Of a DNA stretch of 64,000 nucleotides, positions 50,930 to 61,400 are shown one piece after another (positions within the stretch are counted from its first letter, which is position 1; every line of letters starts with the position of its first letter). Source of the stretch: JACVRN01 sp963715565. GTDB taxonomy: Bacteria > Acidobacteriota > Blastocatellia > Pyrinomonadales > Pyrinomonadaceae. The notes under the pieces are model-generated. The model was not told the origin of the DNA. It saw only the letters and a program-made list of their open reading frames with translations, and searched no databases. The stretch lies in assembly GCA_963715565.1 (NCBI GenBank), contig OY970256.1, positions 5,084,001 through 5,148,000 of the forward strand, given 5' to 3'. The position numbers were made by a program, and so were the translations under genes.

Positions 50930-52105
50930 CTATTTCCATTTGTCGAGCGCGCGTAAAATCGCTTCAGCCGCGCGCAGGGATGCGCCGCCCGCGCCGAGCC
51001 TTTCAGTTGTCTCTTTGAGCCGCGCACGCACCTCACGGTTGCGCTCGTCGTCCAACAACGCGTACAACTCTTCGGCCAACTTCTCGCCCGTCAAATCGTT
51101 TTGAATCAGCTCGGTTGCGACGCGCTCGCCCGCAATTAAATTCGGCAACCCGTAATGCTCCGTCCGTATCATGCTCCCTAGGATGTGCCAGTTAATCGCG
51201 GACTCTTTGTAGACGATGACGTGCGGTGTCTGTAGGAGCGCCGCTTCGAGCGTGGCCGTACCTGATGCTATCGCCGCCGCGTCCGATGATGCGAGCGCGG
51301 AGCGCGTCTCGTCGTGAGCGATGCGTAGAATGTGCGGTAACGTCAAACCGTTTTGGCCGAGGCGCGTGAGGTGCGCTTCAACTTCACCGAGCTTTCGATT
51401 AGGCGCGAGCGCGATGACGAATTGAAGATGTTGATTCCGCTTTGCGAGGAGCGCCGCCGCTTCCAGCATCGGCGGCAGGATTCGTTCCAGCTCTTTGTGA
51501 CGGCTGCCGGGCAGAAGCGCGATGATTGGTCGCTGCGGGTCAAGCTCGTGCCGTAGACAAAAATCTTCGCGGCTCTCGGGCGCGCGAACCGCTCCGGCCA
51601 GCGGGTGGCCCACGAACTCTACGTGATGCACATCGCGCCGCTCGTACCACTGGGCCTCGAAGGGAAGAATGGTGAGCAGTAAATCTACGTCGCGGCGTAT
51701 GTTGCGCACGCGATGCGAGCGCCAAGCCCAGAGCTGCGGGCTGATGTAGTAGATAACGCGCGTGCCCCTCTGACGGAGCGCACGCGCAAGCCGCAGGTTA
51801 AAGTCGGGCCAGTCGATAAGGATGACGGCATCGGGTTTGCGCTCCCGCTCAGCGCGACGCAATGCGCTATAAGCCTTCCAGAAACGCGGCAGCGCACGCG
51901 CAATCTCCGCGAGTCCCAGTATAGCCAGCTCGTCCGAGCGCACGACCGACTGTACACCCGCCTCGCGCATCTCTCTTCCGGTCGCGCCGAAAAATTCTAA
52001 ACGAAGCGCGGGCGCACTCTCTCTCAAGGCGCGCACGAGCGCCGCCGCATGAGCGTCGCCCGATGCCTCGCCCGCCACCAACATCAAACTCAAACGATCA
52101 ACCAT
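50930..52105 (-). CDS. lpxB: Lipid A disaccharide synthase
   Basis: ATG 52105 gives 391 residues beginning MVDRLSLMLVAGEASGDAHA, the LpxB signature; a TTG nine bases upstream is the alternative. Other motifs are LRLEFFGATGREMREAG, LIDWPDFNLRLARAL, VIYYISPQLWAWRSHRV, VEFVGHPL, ALLPGSRHKELERILP and ASGTATLEAAL. This GT-B enzyme joins UDP-diacylglucosamine and lipid X at the inner face of the inner membrane. Unusually it points against lpxA-lpxD and diverges from lptD, with only about 90 bases between. Confidence 0.96.
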   Translation of the reverse strand: MVDRLSLMLVAGEASGDAHAAALVRALRESAPALRLEFFGATGREMREAGVQSVVRSDELAILGLAEIARALPRFWKAYSALRRAERERKPDAVILIDWPDFNLRLARALRQRGTRVIYYISPQLWAWRSHRVRNIRRDVDLLLTILPFEAQWYERRDVHHVEFVGHPLAGAVRAPESREDFCLRHELDPQRPIIALLPGSRHKELERILPPMLEAAALLAKRNQHLQFVIALAPNRKLGEVEAHLTRLGQNGLTLPHILRIAHDETRSALASSDAAAIASGTATLEAALLQTPHVIVYKESAINWHILGSMIRTEHYGLPNLIAGERVATELIQNDLTGEKLAEELYALLDDERNREVRARLKETTERLGAGGASLRAAEAILRALDKWK

Positions 52106-52129
52106 CCGGCGCAATCATAAAAAGGCAAA

Positions 52130-52215
52130 AGTCAAAATGCAAAAGGCAAAAGTGAAGAAGAGGAAAAGCGAGCTTCTGATTCTTACTTTCGAGTTTTGCA
52201 TTTTGCCCTTTGCAT
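52130..52215. repeat. Inverted repeat between lpxB and lptD
   Basis: GTCAAAATGCAAAAGGCAAAA (approx. 52131-52151) is roughly complementary to TTTTGCATTTTGCCCTTTGCA (52195-52215), imperfect but extensive. It resembles in style the repeat before lpxA (simple units in inverted halves), and it overlaps the first codons of the longest lptD frame, which argues for a later lptD start. Confidence 0.55.
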
Positions 52216-54877
52216 TTCCGTTGTGTTAGCATCTGGCCCGTTCTTCAAAAAACATCCGGGGCGCGCCGTGAGGTCTCCTTCTCCCTTTCAAAGATGCCGC
52301 GAGCGCGGGCCTGAACAAGCGACCTCCGGGAGGTCTTCGGCAAAGTCTTTGCACAAGTTTCCCTTCACCCGAACACGGCGTGGCGCATGGTTTTTGTTTG
52401 CGTCCGTCTTCCTCCTCATCTGCTTCGCGGCTGACACGACGCGCGCGCAGCAGCCGAACCCTGTTGACCGCGAAGTCACAAACCCTGTGACGGACACGCC
52501 GAGTCTCAACCCGCTGACACAGGAACAGCCAACACGCGTGCGCCTGCCCGTGCGCGCCACCGACGGCTTGCAGGCCACCGACATTCTGGATGTGCGCGCA
52601 GACCGCCAGACCGTCACCGGCCCGAAAGAAGCTCGCGTCTCTATTTACGAAGGCAACGTGGACGCGCGCGTCGGCGCTTTTCGCTTACAGGCCGACAAGG
52701 TGACTGTCTACGAGGCGCAGAATCGCGTGGTCGCGGAAGGCAACGTCGTCTTTGACCAGGAGCCGGGACAGCGTATCACCGGGACGCGCGCCGATTGGAA
52801 CTATCGCACCAAGCTCGGCTACTTCGTAGATTCCACGGGCTTCACCAACCAGACGCAGGACGGCACGATTATCTACTTCACAGCCGACCGCGTTGAAAGA
52901 GTAAGCCTCGACACCATGGTCGTCACCAACGCGGAGATTACGGCCTGCGGGGACGACAACGTGCCGAAGTGGAGCTTTCGCGCGGCACGCGCGGAGATTA
53001 AGCGCAACGACCGCGTGCGTATTCGCCAGCCTTCTTTTCGCGTCAAGGGCGTGCCCGTCATCTGGCTGCCCTTTGCTTCCGTCTCGATTAAGAGACAGGA
53101 CCGCGCATCCGGCTTTCTGACGCCGACCTTTTCGGGCTCGGGCAACAAGGGCTTTCGCATCTCGAACGGCTACTATCTGACGTTGGGCCGCTCTGCTGAT
53201 GTGACTGTTCGCAACGACATCTACACGCGGCGCGGCGTAGGGTTTGGTCTGGATCTGCGGACGCGCGCCAACTCGCGCTCCTATTTCAATCTTGGTTTCT
53301 ACGCCGTCAAGGACCGCATCTTCGGCCCCGCCGCGAGTGCTGAAAATCCGGATCAGGGCGGTTCGAGTTTTTACATGGACGGCGTGCATTATTTCCCTAA
53401 CGGGTTCCTTGCAGCCGCAGACGTCAACATCACTTCGAACCTTGCCTATCGTCAGGTCTTCTCGGACCAGATTCAACAGGCCATCTCGCCAGAGGAACGC
53501 TCGCAGGTTTACGTTAATAAAAATTTCGGCGACTACAGCTTTAACTTTTTGGCGCGCACGCAGGTCACCACACTTGAGAATTCGCGCATACGCATACGCC
53601 AGTTGCCTTCTATAAGCTTGGAGAAGCGCGCCTCTGCTTTGACCTATTTGGAACGGCTGCCCGTTTATTTTTCTATCGAAGGCTCTATCGAAGGCATGAG
53701 CCGCAAGGAGACGCCGGACGACTTTGTTTTGTTCAGACAACAAGCCGGAGGCGAAGCTATTATTTCGCCTTCCATCGTGCAGAGGCTCGATGTTTACCCG
53801 CGCTTCACTTTGCCCTTGAGCTTTAGCGGCTGGTCCATGACGGCCACAGCGGGTTTGCGCGCGACTTACTATTCAAATTCGGTTGACCCTTTGACGCGCC
53901 TTGTTTCAAGTCGTGATGTTGTGCGCGGCTATGGCGAGCTTGAACTGGACGTGCGACCGCCCGCGCTGGCGCGGAACTTTCGTCGCGGCGGTCGCTTCTT
54001 CTTCCGCCATGTCATAGAGCCCTACTTCATCTATCGACGCATCAAGGGCATCACAAATTTCGAGCGCATCATACGCTTTGATTTGACGGACGCCATCGCC
54101 GACACCAACGAGATAGAGTATGGGATGACGAACCGTTTCTTTACTCGGCGCTCGACGGAGAATGTTTCGGGTGCGGCGGAGCGCACGGGCGGTGTGCGAG
54201 CGCCGCTCTCATCCCAGCCCTTTGAAGCTTTGTCCATCACCGTGCGCGGAAAATATTTCTTCGACCCCTATTTTGGCGGAGCGTTGGAGCCGGGTCGTCG
54301 CAACCAGTTCTATCCGATTAACACCTTCTCCGGGTTCTCCTATGGCGGCGTCCCGCGTCGCTGGTCGCCCGTCACGGTGGAGGCGCGTTATCGTCCGATT
54401 CGGACGTTGATTGCCGACGCGCGCACGGATTTGGACGTGCAGGGCGGCGGGCTTCGTAACCTGTCCGTCACGTTTGGTCTTGACCGCCCGCTGCTTAAAA
54501 TCTTTCAGACCTTTTACTACACGCGCTCTATCAACCTCGTGCCGTCGCTCGCGCAGTTTGCGGACGCACGTGGGTTGGAGCCTGGAACGCTGCGCGGCTC
54601 GCAGTGGAGTCCCTCTATTTTTATGGGCAACCGCGAGCGTGGGCTCTTTGGCGGCGCTTCGCTCTTTTTCGACTTTCAGGACAGGCCCAACAAGGGGTCG
54701 TCGCTCGTCTCGTCAACCTTCACGCTCGGCTACACCTTCGACTGCTGCGCGGTGGTGCTGCAAAACTACACTTTCAACGTCGGGTTGCGTCAGGAAAACC
54801 GCGTCGTCTTCAGTTTCCGCCTCAACGGCATAGGCGCTTTCGGCACGGAGCAGATCGGCCAGCGTCTCCTGCGCTGA
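52196..54877 (+). CDS. lptD: LPS-assembly outer membrane protein LptD
   Basis: The open frame gives up to 893 residues; the true start is likely later (GTG 52268 or TTG 52347), since the signal peptide is at TRRGAWFLFASVFLLICFAA. An OstA/LptA-type beta-jellyroll follows (ARVSIYEGNVDARVGAFRLQ, VVAEGNVVFDQEPGQRITG). The LptD barrel starts after two typical motifs: ITACGDDNVPKWSFRAARAE, the conserved Cys region, and RIRQPSFRVKGVPVIWLPFA. The C-terminal strands end YTFDCCAVVLQNYTFNVGLR with paired cysteines. LptD inserts LPS into the outer leaflet with LptE. It shares the neighbourhood with lpxA/D/B, so LPS synthesis and export genes are clustered. Confidence 0.93.
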   Translation: MHFALCISVVLASGPFFKKHPGRAVRSPSPFQRCRERGPEQATSGRSSAKSLHKFPFTRTRRGAWFLFASVFLLICFAADTTRAQQPNPVDREVTNPVTDTPSLNPLTQEQPTRVRLPVRATDGLQATDILDVRADRQTVTGPKEARVSIYEGNVDARVGAFRLQADKVTVYEAQNRVVAEGNVVFDQEPGQRITGTRADWNYRTKLGYFVDSTGFTNQTQDGTIIYFTADRVERVSLDTMVVTNAEITACGDDNVPKWSFRAARAEIKRNDRVRIRQPSFRVKGVPVIWLPFASVSIKRQDRASGFLTPTFSGSGNKGFRISNGYYLTLGRSADVTVRNDIYTRRGVGFGLDLRTRANSRSYFNLGFYAVKDRIFGPAASAENPDQGGSSFYMDGVHYFPNGFLAAADVNITSNLAYRQVFSDQIQQAISPEERSQVYVNKNFGDYSFNFLARTQVTTLENSRIRIRQLPSISLEKRASALTYLERLPVYFSIEGSIEGMSRKETPDDFVLFRQQAGGEAIISPSIVQRLDVYPRFTLPLSFSGWSMTATAGLRATYYSNSVDPLTRLVSSRDVVRGYGELELDVRPPALARNFRRGGRFFFRHVIEPYFIYRRIKGITNFERIIRFDLTDAIADTNEIEYGMTNRFFTRRSTENVSGAAERTGGVRAPLSSQPFEALSITVRGKYFFDPYFGGALEPGRRNQFYPINTFSGFSYGGVPRRWSPVTVEARYRPIRTLIADARTDLDVQGGGLRNLSVTFGLDRPLLKIFQTFYYTRSINLVPSLAQFADARGLEPGTLRGSQWSPSIFMGNRERGLFGGASLFFDFQDRPNKGSSLVSSTFTLGYTFDCCAVVLQNYTFNVGLRQENRVVFSFRLNGIGAFGTEQIGQRLLR

Positions 54878-55302
54878 CAATCACAAACCATTTTTAGAAG
54901 ACGGCTTGCACGCCGCACGCGCGAGGTCGTAAGATATTCCGCTTCGGTCACCGGGCCGAAACTCCGACGACTCCTTCCGAAAGCCACTGGTTGCTCTCGC
55001 ATGGCCCCGGAAAAGAGGCGCGCTCGTAGGTTTTGCCGAAAAGGGCCGGGAATGGCGAAAAGCGTGTAAAAATTTGGTGTCAGGATGCATCCAAAATTGT
55101 GGAAATTGCATCTGAGCTTAGGTTTACGCGATATTTGATGTGGAGCCTGAGGGGTTCCAAAAGCTTCGCCCCCAAACCCTTTCTTCCTCAATTTATAGAA
55201 CATTAGCGTATCTGGGCTTGTCTGTCTTTTTTTAGATTTCTGTGTGACCGGCAAGTCTGTTGAACCCTGACCTCGTTTAACCAATAATAGGAGAAGTTGC
55301 CA
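54878..55302 (+). promoter_or_regulatory. Leader region of metalloprotease gene, part shared with 58281-58414
   Basis: No gene is seen. The last 110 bases resemble the leader of the subtilisin gene: both have GAACnTTAGC, GCTTGTC(C/T)GT, TTCTGTG, GGCAAGTCT and TTGAACCC in the same order, then AGGAGAAGTT and a GTG start. GCTTGTC can pair with GGCAAGT in both, giving a conserved stem-loop. Confidence 0.55.
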
Positions 55303-58266
55303 GTGGCAAGCAGACGTATCGACAGTGGTCGCCGCCCCTACGGCTCGATTTTCAATCAGCGCGTCCGGTCCTTTTTAGCGCTCAGCCTCGTAGCCTTTAT
55401 TCTCGTCACGTCTTTCAGCCTTCCGGCTTTAGCTCAAACCCAGAGCAGCGATTTCATCATCGCCCCCAAGACGGAAACGGCACCCCCCGGCAAGGCTTTC
55501 ACCGTTTACGAGGGAGAAAATGGAGAGGTCACCTGTCGTGAAGCCACGCTTGCCGAAAGACGCGAGATGTTCAGAGGACGCTCCGGGCAGACCCTGCGCC
55601 AGATTAATCACCTTAAATCATCTGTGAGCGATGCGCGCGAGGCAACACAAAATGCGGCAGGCCCCGGAGGGTTGACAATCATTCTCCTCGGCACAGCGCA
55701 ACTGGACGCGAATCCGGCGGCCAAGGCTGCTTTCACGGCGGCGGCGGCTAACTGGGAAGCGATTATCAAGACTCCCATGACGGTGTATGTGGAAGTGGAT
55801 TACGGCACTACACATTTTGGCCAACCGTTTTCCAGCCCACAAGTTCTGGCCTCCACATTCTCTCCGGCAGTCTTTACCAGCTACTCGGCTGTCAGAGGTA
55901 ACATGGTGGCGCAGGCCACTAATACGGGCAGCTCAAAATCAGCTCTCTACAGCCTGCTGCCTGCGTCCGTTGTGCCGACTGACCTGGGTGATGATTATGT
56001 GATGTCCGTGAACGCGTCAATTGCTCGCGCCATCGGTTTAATCCCCGCCGACGCTACCCAGAACGACCCCAGGCCGAGCATCGCCTTTAACTCAGCGAAG
56101 GCTTATGACTTCAATCCTAATCCGTCTAGTGGTTTATTATGTCCCGGGAATGGTATTGACTGTGATAAGACGGATTTTGACGCCGTCGCCACGCATGAAA
56201 TCGGTCATGCTTTAGGATTTACTTCAAATAACGGTGATAACGGCGAGCCTCCCAATATCGAGGTGTGGGACCTGTTCAGATTCAGGCCGGGCGTCACCAG
56301 TTTTAATTCTAATCAGCGCATCATGTCCAGAGGCGGCTCGCAAATATTTTTCGATGGTGGCGCAACGGAGCTTGGTCTTTCGACAGGCGGGCCTGATGGC
56401 ACTGTTGCCGGTGGTGGAGATGGAGCGCAGTCAAGCCACTGGAAAGAGGATAATGAGCTTCCATCTGCTCATATCGGTATTATGGACCCAAGCATCCCTA
56501 AGGGGCGCCGTGAAGTAATTACCGATAATGACAAGCGCGCGATCCTCATGTTTGGCTACAGCCTGGACAGCACTGCGACACCGCCGCCAGCGCCGCCGCC
56601 TCTCACGCCGCCCACCCATAACAATTTCGTTAATGCACAGGTCGTGAGCGGCTGTTCGGGTACTGTCAACGAAACTAATCTCGCCGCGACGCGTGAAACC
56701 GGAGAACCTAATCACTCGCCGGATGGTGGCGGAGGAAGTCGTTCCGTCTGGTATCAGTGGACTGCTCCGAGCAGCAACAGCGTGACCATTACGACGAAGG
56801 GCAGCAGCTACGATACCGTCCTGGGAATTTATACCGGAAGCAGCGTTAACGCTTTGACGTCCGTCGGAAAAAATGATGACGTCACTCCGGGCTCTGATAC
56901 AAGCAGCAGCGTGACCTTTACCGCCACTGCGGGGACGACCTACAGAATCGCCGTTGACGGTTATAACAACGGCGGCTCAGGCGGCGACATGGGCAATATC
57001 AAGCTCAACTGGAATCAGAGCAACTGCACGGTGGTAACGCCGACGCCCACACCGACGCCGACGCCGACTCCGCCAGTGACGATACCGACACCCGTGCCGC
57101 CTCCGAGCGGTTGGTCTACCACGACCTTGAATTCCAGTCAGGTAGACATACAGACGTGGAAGCAATCAAACGGCCATTCTTACGCCAAGGTGCAGTTGAC
57201 TTTCCCCCACGCTGGCTACCAGGTGCAGAACTCGAACTGGGGATTCCCCCTCAGTGGACCGCTTCCGCTGGTCGGCAACCAATTAACAGCCGACGCGCAG
57301 GTGGAAGTCTTCAACGGCGCGAGCATTCAACAACTGGTCACCATCGTCCAGATTTACGACCTCGGCACGCTCGCCGATGGCGGCTACACTTTCAACTTCA
57401 AGACTTCGGGTCAACTGGCTAAGGCCGTCAACTTCACGGTCTCCAGCGCTGCGCCGCCAGCGAACCCGATAGACAATCAAAGGGAGTTCGTCCGCTGGCA
57501 ATACAAGGATTTCTTAGGACGCGAGCCTGATCAGGCGGGCTGGGACTTCTGGACCGACAACATCACGAAATGTCTGGATGCTGCTCGTCGTCCTCCGGGA
57601 CAATCAATCGAAGTGTGTCTGGACAGGCAGAGAGAAACCACCTCGGGCGCATTCTTCCTCTCACCTGAGTTCCAGTACACGGGCTACTACGTCTACCGTG
57701 TCTTCAAGGGAGCACTCGGACGTGCGCCATACTTGTCGGAGTTTCTCGTCGATCAGGCGTTTGTCGGCAACGGCATCATCACACCTGCGGGACTCTCAGG
57801 CGCTCAGGTCAATCAGAACAAGCAGGTATTTGCCAGCCAGTTCGTCCTGAGGCCGGAGTTTGTGGCTATCTATGGAGGGCTGACCAACGCTCAGTACGTC
57901 GATAGATTGTTCCAGACCACAGGCGTCACACCGACAGCGGCGGATCGTCAGGCATTGATTGACCAGTTGAACGCTAATCCCAGTCAGCGAGGAGAGGTGT
58001 TGTTCAAGGTGGTGGACGGGATTAACGTCATCAGTGAAGGGAATCAGCAGTTCACGACGACGTATGGACAGGCGTTCTACAACCAGCAGGTCAACCAAGC
58101 GTTTGTGCAGATGGAGTACTTCGGGTACATGAGGAGAGACCCTGACAATCCGGGATTTGCGTTCTGGCTCGGGAAGCTGAACAGTTTCCCGAGTTACATC
58201 GAGGCGGAGATGGTGAGAAGCTTTATCGTCTCGCCGGAGTATCGCTCTCGCTTTGGTGCGCCCTAA
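55303..58266 (+). CDS. Secreted zinc metalloprotease with PPC and DUF4214 domains
   Basis: GTG 55303 is chosen by analogy with the paralogue at 58415 (AGGAGAAGTT upstream). The 987 residues have a signal peptide (FLALSLVAFILVTSFSLPALA) and a metalloprotease domain with THEIGHALGFTSNN (HExxHxxG zinc motif, about 296-310). A PPC-type beta-sandwich follows (about 445-570; VWYQWTAPSSNSVTITT). After a TP-rich linker, a beta domain has QSNGHSYAKVQLTFPHAGYQ and DUF4214 units carry FVRWQYKDFLGREPDQAGW and FLVDQAFVGNGII. The C-terminal 370 residues are nearly identical to those of the subtilisin next door. DUF4214 probably handles cell-surface attachment or secretion. Confidence 0.9.
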   Translation: MASRRIDSGRRPYGSIFNQRVRSFLALSLVAFILVTSFSLPALAQTQSSDFIIAPKTETAPPGKAFTVYEGENGEVTCREATLAERREMFRGRSGQTLRQINHLKSSVSDAREATQNAAGPGGLTIILLGTAQLDANPAAKAAFTAAAANWEAIIKTPMTVYVEVDYGTTHFGQPFSSPQVLASTFSPAVFTSYSAVRGNMVAQATNTGSSKSALYSLLPASVVPTDLGDDYVMSVNASIARAIGLIPADATQNDPRPSIAFNSAKAYDFNPNPSSGLLCPGNGIDCDKTDFDAVATHEIGHALGFTSNNGDNGEPPNIEVWDLFRFRPGVTSFNSNQRIMSRGGSQIFFDGGATELGLSTGGPDGTVAGGGDGAQSSHWKEDNELPSAHIGIMDPSIPKGRREVITDNDKRAILMFGYSLDSTATPPPAPPPLTPPTHNNFVNAQVVSGCSGTVNETNLAATRETGEPNHSPDGGGGSRSVWYQWTAPSSNSVTITTKGSSYDTVLGIYTGSSVNALTSVGKNDDVTPGSDTSSSVTFTATAGTTYRIAVDGYNNGGSGGDMGNIKLNWNQSNCTVVTPTPTPTPTPTPPVTIPTPVPPPSGWSTTTLNSSQVDIQTWKQSNGHSYAKVQLTFPHAGYQVQNSNWGFPLSGPLPLVGNQLTADAQVEVFNGASIQQLVTIVQIYDLGTLADGGYTFNFKTSGQLAKAVNFTVSSAAPPANPIDNQREFVRWQYKDFLGREPDQAGWDFWTDNITKCLDAARRPPGQSIEVCLDRQRETTSGAFFLSPEFQYTGYYVYRVFKGALGRAPYLSEFLVDQAFVGNGIITPAGLSGAQVNQNKQVFASQFVLRPEFVAIYGGLTNAQYVDRLFQTTGVTPTAADRQALIDQLNANPSQRGEVLFKVVDGINVISEGNQQFTTTYGQAFYNQQVNQAFVQMEYFGYMRRDPDNPGFAFWLGKLNSFPSYIEAEMVRSFIVSPEYRSRFGAP
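57120..58266 (+). repeat. Long direct repeat, copy 1 (C-terminal module)
   Basis: This stretch is repeated at 61069-62212 with long identical runs, especially 57470-57800 against 61410-61790. It encodes the beta domain and DUF4214 units of both proteases. The similarity stops at the TP-rich linker on the left and at the stop codon on the right. Confidence 0.9.
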
Positions 58267-58309
58267 GGGGCGCACCAAAGTTATAGAAGTTGAGCCTCAC
58301 TCAACTTCT
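58251..58309 (+). terminator. Tandem hairpins after metalloprotease gene
   Basis: CTTTGGTGCGCCC (58251-58263) pairs perfectly with GGGCGCACCAAAG (58268-58280) around the stop codon. AGAAGTTGAG (58285-58294) pairs with CTCAACTTCT (58300-58309). No long T run follows, so termination strength is uncertain. Confidence 0.6.
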
Positions 58310-58414
58310 GTTTCTTGATTTAACGAACCTTAGCTTGTCCGTTTCCTGAAAGTTCTGTGAAGCGGGCAAGTCTCTTTTGAACCCGTACTTTTTTCCAGGA
58401 GGAGAAGTTTCTTA
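58281..58414 (+). promoter_or_regulatory. Structured leader of subtilisin gene
   Basis: Shares ordered blocks with the leader at 55190-55302 (TTAGCTTGTCCGT, GTTCTGTG, CGGGCAAGTCT, TTGAACCCG), including the GCTTGTC/GGCAAGT stem. GGAGGAGAAG lies before the GTG start. A shared RNA regulator or attenuator of the two proteases is a reasonable guess. Confidence 0.5.
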
Positions 58415-61400
58415 GTGTCCAGCCGTTCCCGCTCTCGGATGTGCCCCCGCACTCCTGCTTTCGACCTCTTGCTCAGCGAGCGATGGCGCGCCTTCATAGC
58501 GCTCTCGCTCGCGGCTTTACTCTTTCTGACACCTTTAATCGGCAGCGTCTCGGCGCAGGAGCAGTATGATGTTGTCGATCGTGCTGATGCCGGAAGTCAG
58601 GAGCCAAAACAAAAAGTTAACCGCCAGTTGAGCGAAGCGCCTGTCAAGTTTGTGCCCGGCGAAATCCTCGTTCGCTATCGCACGGAAACAACAGCCAAGG
58701 GAAAAGAGAACGTTGCTGACGTGTTGTCCGCTCGCGGCGGTCGCGTGGTTCAGGTTGAGGTCGAGCGTTTCGAGGGCTCAAAGCTGGTCAGGGGCTTGCG
58801 CGTTGCTCGTGTCCAACCGGAAGAGACTTTAAGCGCCATAGAGGCTCTGAATAACGACCCGGATGTCTTGTACGCCGAGCCGAACTACATCGTACACACG
58901 AACGCTCTGCCTAACGATCAGATGCTCGCACAGATGTGGGGTCTTAAAAACACCGGGCAACTAGTGAACGGCCTTCAAGGCATAGCGGGCGCGGACATAG
59001 ACGCCGAGCTGGCGTGGAATATAACTACGGGTAGCAGCGATGTCGTAGTCGGCGTCGTTGACACGGGAATTGACATCAATCATCCGGACCTCAGAGACAA
59101 CATCTGGGTCAACCCGGGCGAAAGCGGCGGCGGCAAAGAGACGAACGGCGTAGACGACGACGCCAACGGCAAGGTAGACGACGTCAACGGCTGGGACTTT
59201 TATTGTTCGAATTCCGCCCCGTGTCCGGGCGACAAGTCCGTCTTTGACGATCCCAGCATTGACGCCCACGGAACGCACGTCGCGGGAACCATAGGGGCGT
59301 CTGGCAATAACACCATCGGCGTCACGGGCATTAACTGGCGAGTTAAAATAATGCCCCTCAAGTTTCTGGGTTCCGCCGGCGGAAGCGGCCCCACGTCGTC
59401 CGCCATCGCGGCCATCAACTACGCCGTTAGCATGCGCCAGCGCGGCGTCAACATTCGCGTGCTGAACAACAGTTGGGGCGGCGGCGGTCAGTCCGCAGCT
59501 TTACTTGATGCGGTCAACGCCGCTGGCACTGCGGGGCTTCTCTTTGTCGCAGCGGCGGGCAACGACGGTACGGATAACGACGACCTGCCGCATTACCCGT
59601 CTAATTATGGCGTGGCAAACGTGATCTCTGTAGCGCGCACGAATCAGTTGGATGACAAGTCGCCTTCGTCTAACTTCGGGACGCGGACGGTTCACATAGG
59701 AGCGCCCGGGAATTCAATCCTCAGCACGACGCCCAACGGCAACTACCAATTCTTTAGCGGCACTTCGATGGCCGCGCCACATGTGACGGGCGTGGCGGCG
59801 CTCATCCTTGCGCAGTATCCGAACATCAGCATGGCACGTTTGCGTTCCGCCCTCATTTATAGCGGCGACCCCATTCCGTCCATGGCGGGTCGGGTCACCA
59901 GCGCGCGGCGCTTGAATGCGTATCAAGCGTTATTGAATGCCGCCGAGACTGATACGATTGAGCCGACGATTAGCAATCTCACAATCAGCTCGCAGAGCGG
60001 GCGCACCGTAACCCTGCGATTTTCAACAGGTGATGACGGCCAATCGGGCAATGCCTCTCTTTATCAGGTGACTTTTTCTCCGGGCGGGGAATTCCTGCTC
60101 GCTTCACAGGCGGGCGGCAGTGGCAATCCGCAACAGTTGACCGTCAACGTTCCCGTCAAGTTCACGTCCGGGACGCTCAGCTTGAAGGTCTTTGATAACG
60201 CCGGTAATGTTTCGACTTCGGTGGGCGTTCCCGTCAATGTCGATGCAAACAGCGCAGACCCTTACGTAGTTAGTTTAAGCGCGTCGAGCGCGCTCTCTAC
60301 AGGCGGCGCGGGGCTGGCGTTTAATGGCGACGACATCTTGCGTAAGGACATTCAGTTGCCTTTCGCCTTCCCCTACTTCGGGCAGAACCGAAACACTGTG
60401 TCGGTCTCGTCGAACGGAAATTTATACTTCACGCCCGCGCCGGTCGGAGCGAGCCCGCTGGAGGCCGGAGACATTCTGCCATCTTCGCAGCGACTTTCCG
60501 CTCTCAGTAATCAGGGGATGATTGCGGGCCTGTGGGAAGACATAGACCTGCGCACCTGTTTCCGTCAGAACGCCGACGTGTATGTCGTCACGAGCGCCAC
60601 GTCCGCCATCTTCCGTTGGGAAGGCGTTCGTTTCACTGACTCGAACTGTCCGGCTTCGCCGACAGGCGCGAATGCCATCAATTTTGAGACGGAGCTGCGG
60701 AGCGACGGCACGATTATTACGCGTTACGGCAGCGGCAACACGAGTCTTCGTCCGATCGTCGGCATCTCGGCGGGAGAGACAGACACCCTGTCCAGCGCGG
60801 CTAGTAATGCATACGTTGTTAACTCGCACACGAACATCAACTCACAGATAAGTTTGGCAAATGCTCAGACCGTGACCTTCGCCCCGCGCGGCGCAGCACC
60901 GTCTCCAACGCCGACCCCTACGCCCACACCAACGCCGACTCCAACACCGACACCGACACCAACTCCAACGCCGACGCCTACTCCGACACCGACACCGACA
61001 CCTACTCCAACGCCTACACCAACTGCGACCCCGACGCCGTTTCCGCCTCCGGGCACCTGGAGCCCGACGACCTTGAATTCCACGCAGGTCAACATCCAGA
61101 CGTGGCGGCAATCGAACGGCCACTCCTATGCCAAGGTCAAGCTCACCTTCCCCAACGCTGGCTACCGCGTCCAGGACCAGAACTGGGGCATTCCTCCGAG
61201 CGGCGTCCTGCCACTTGTCGGCAATCAATTAACCGCCGACGCGCTCGTCGAAATCTTTAACGGCGCGAGCATTCAACAACTGGTCACGACGGTTCAGATT
61301 TATGACCTCGGCACGCTCGCCGATGGCGGCTACACCTTCAACTTCAAGACCAGCGGGCAGACGGCACTGGCTGTGAACTTTACTGTCACAAGCGCTGCGC

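Noticed and set aside
60900..61032. Regular short repeats as a possible CRISPR array
   Set aside because: Units are six bases, in frame and encode Thr-Pro; there are no spacers. No CRISPR array was seen in the window.
60842..61228. Gly/Val- and Arg-rich minus-strand frames over the (TP)n tract
   Set aside because: They are low-complexity reverse readings of the Thr-Pro repeat in the subtilisin gene.
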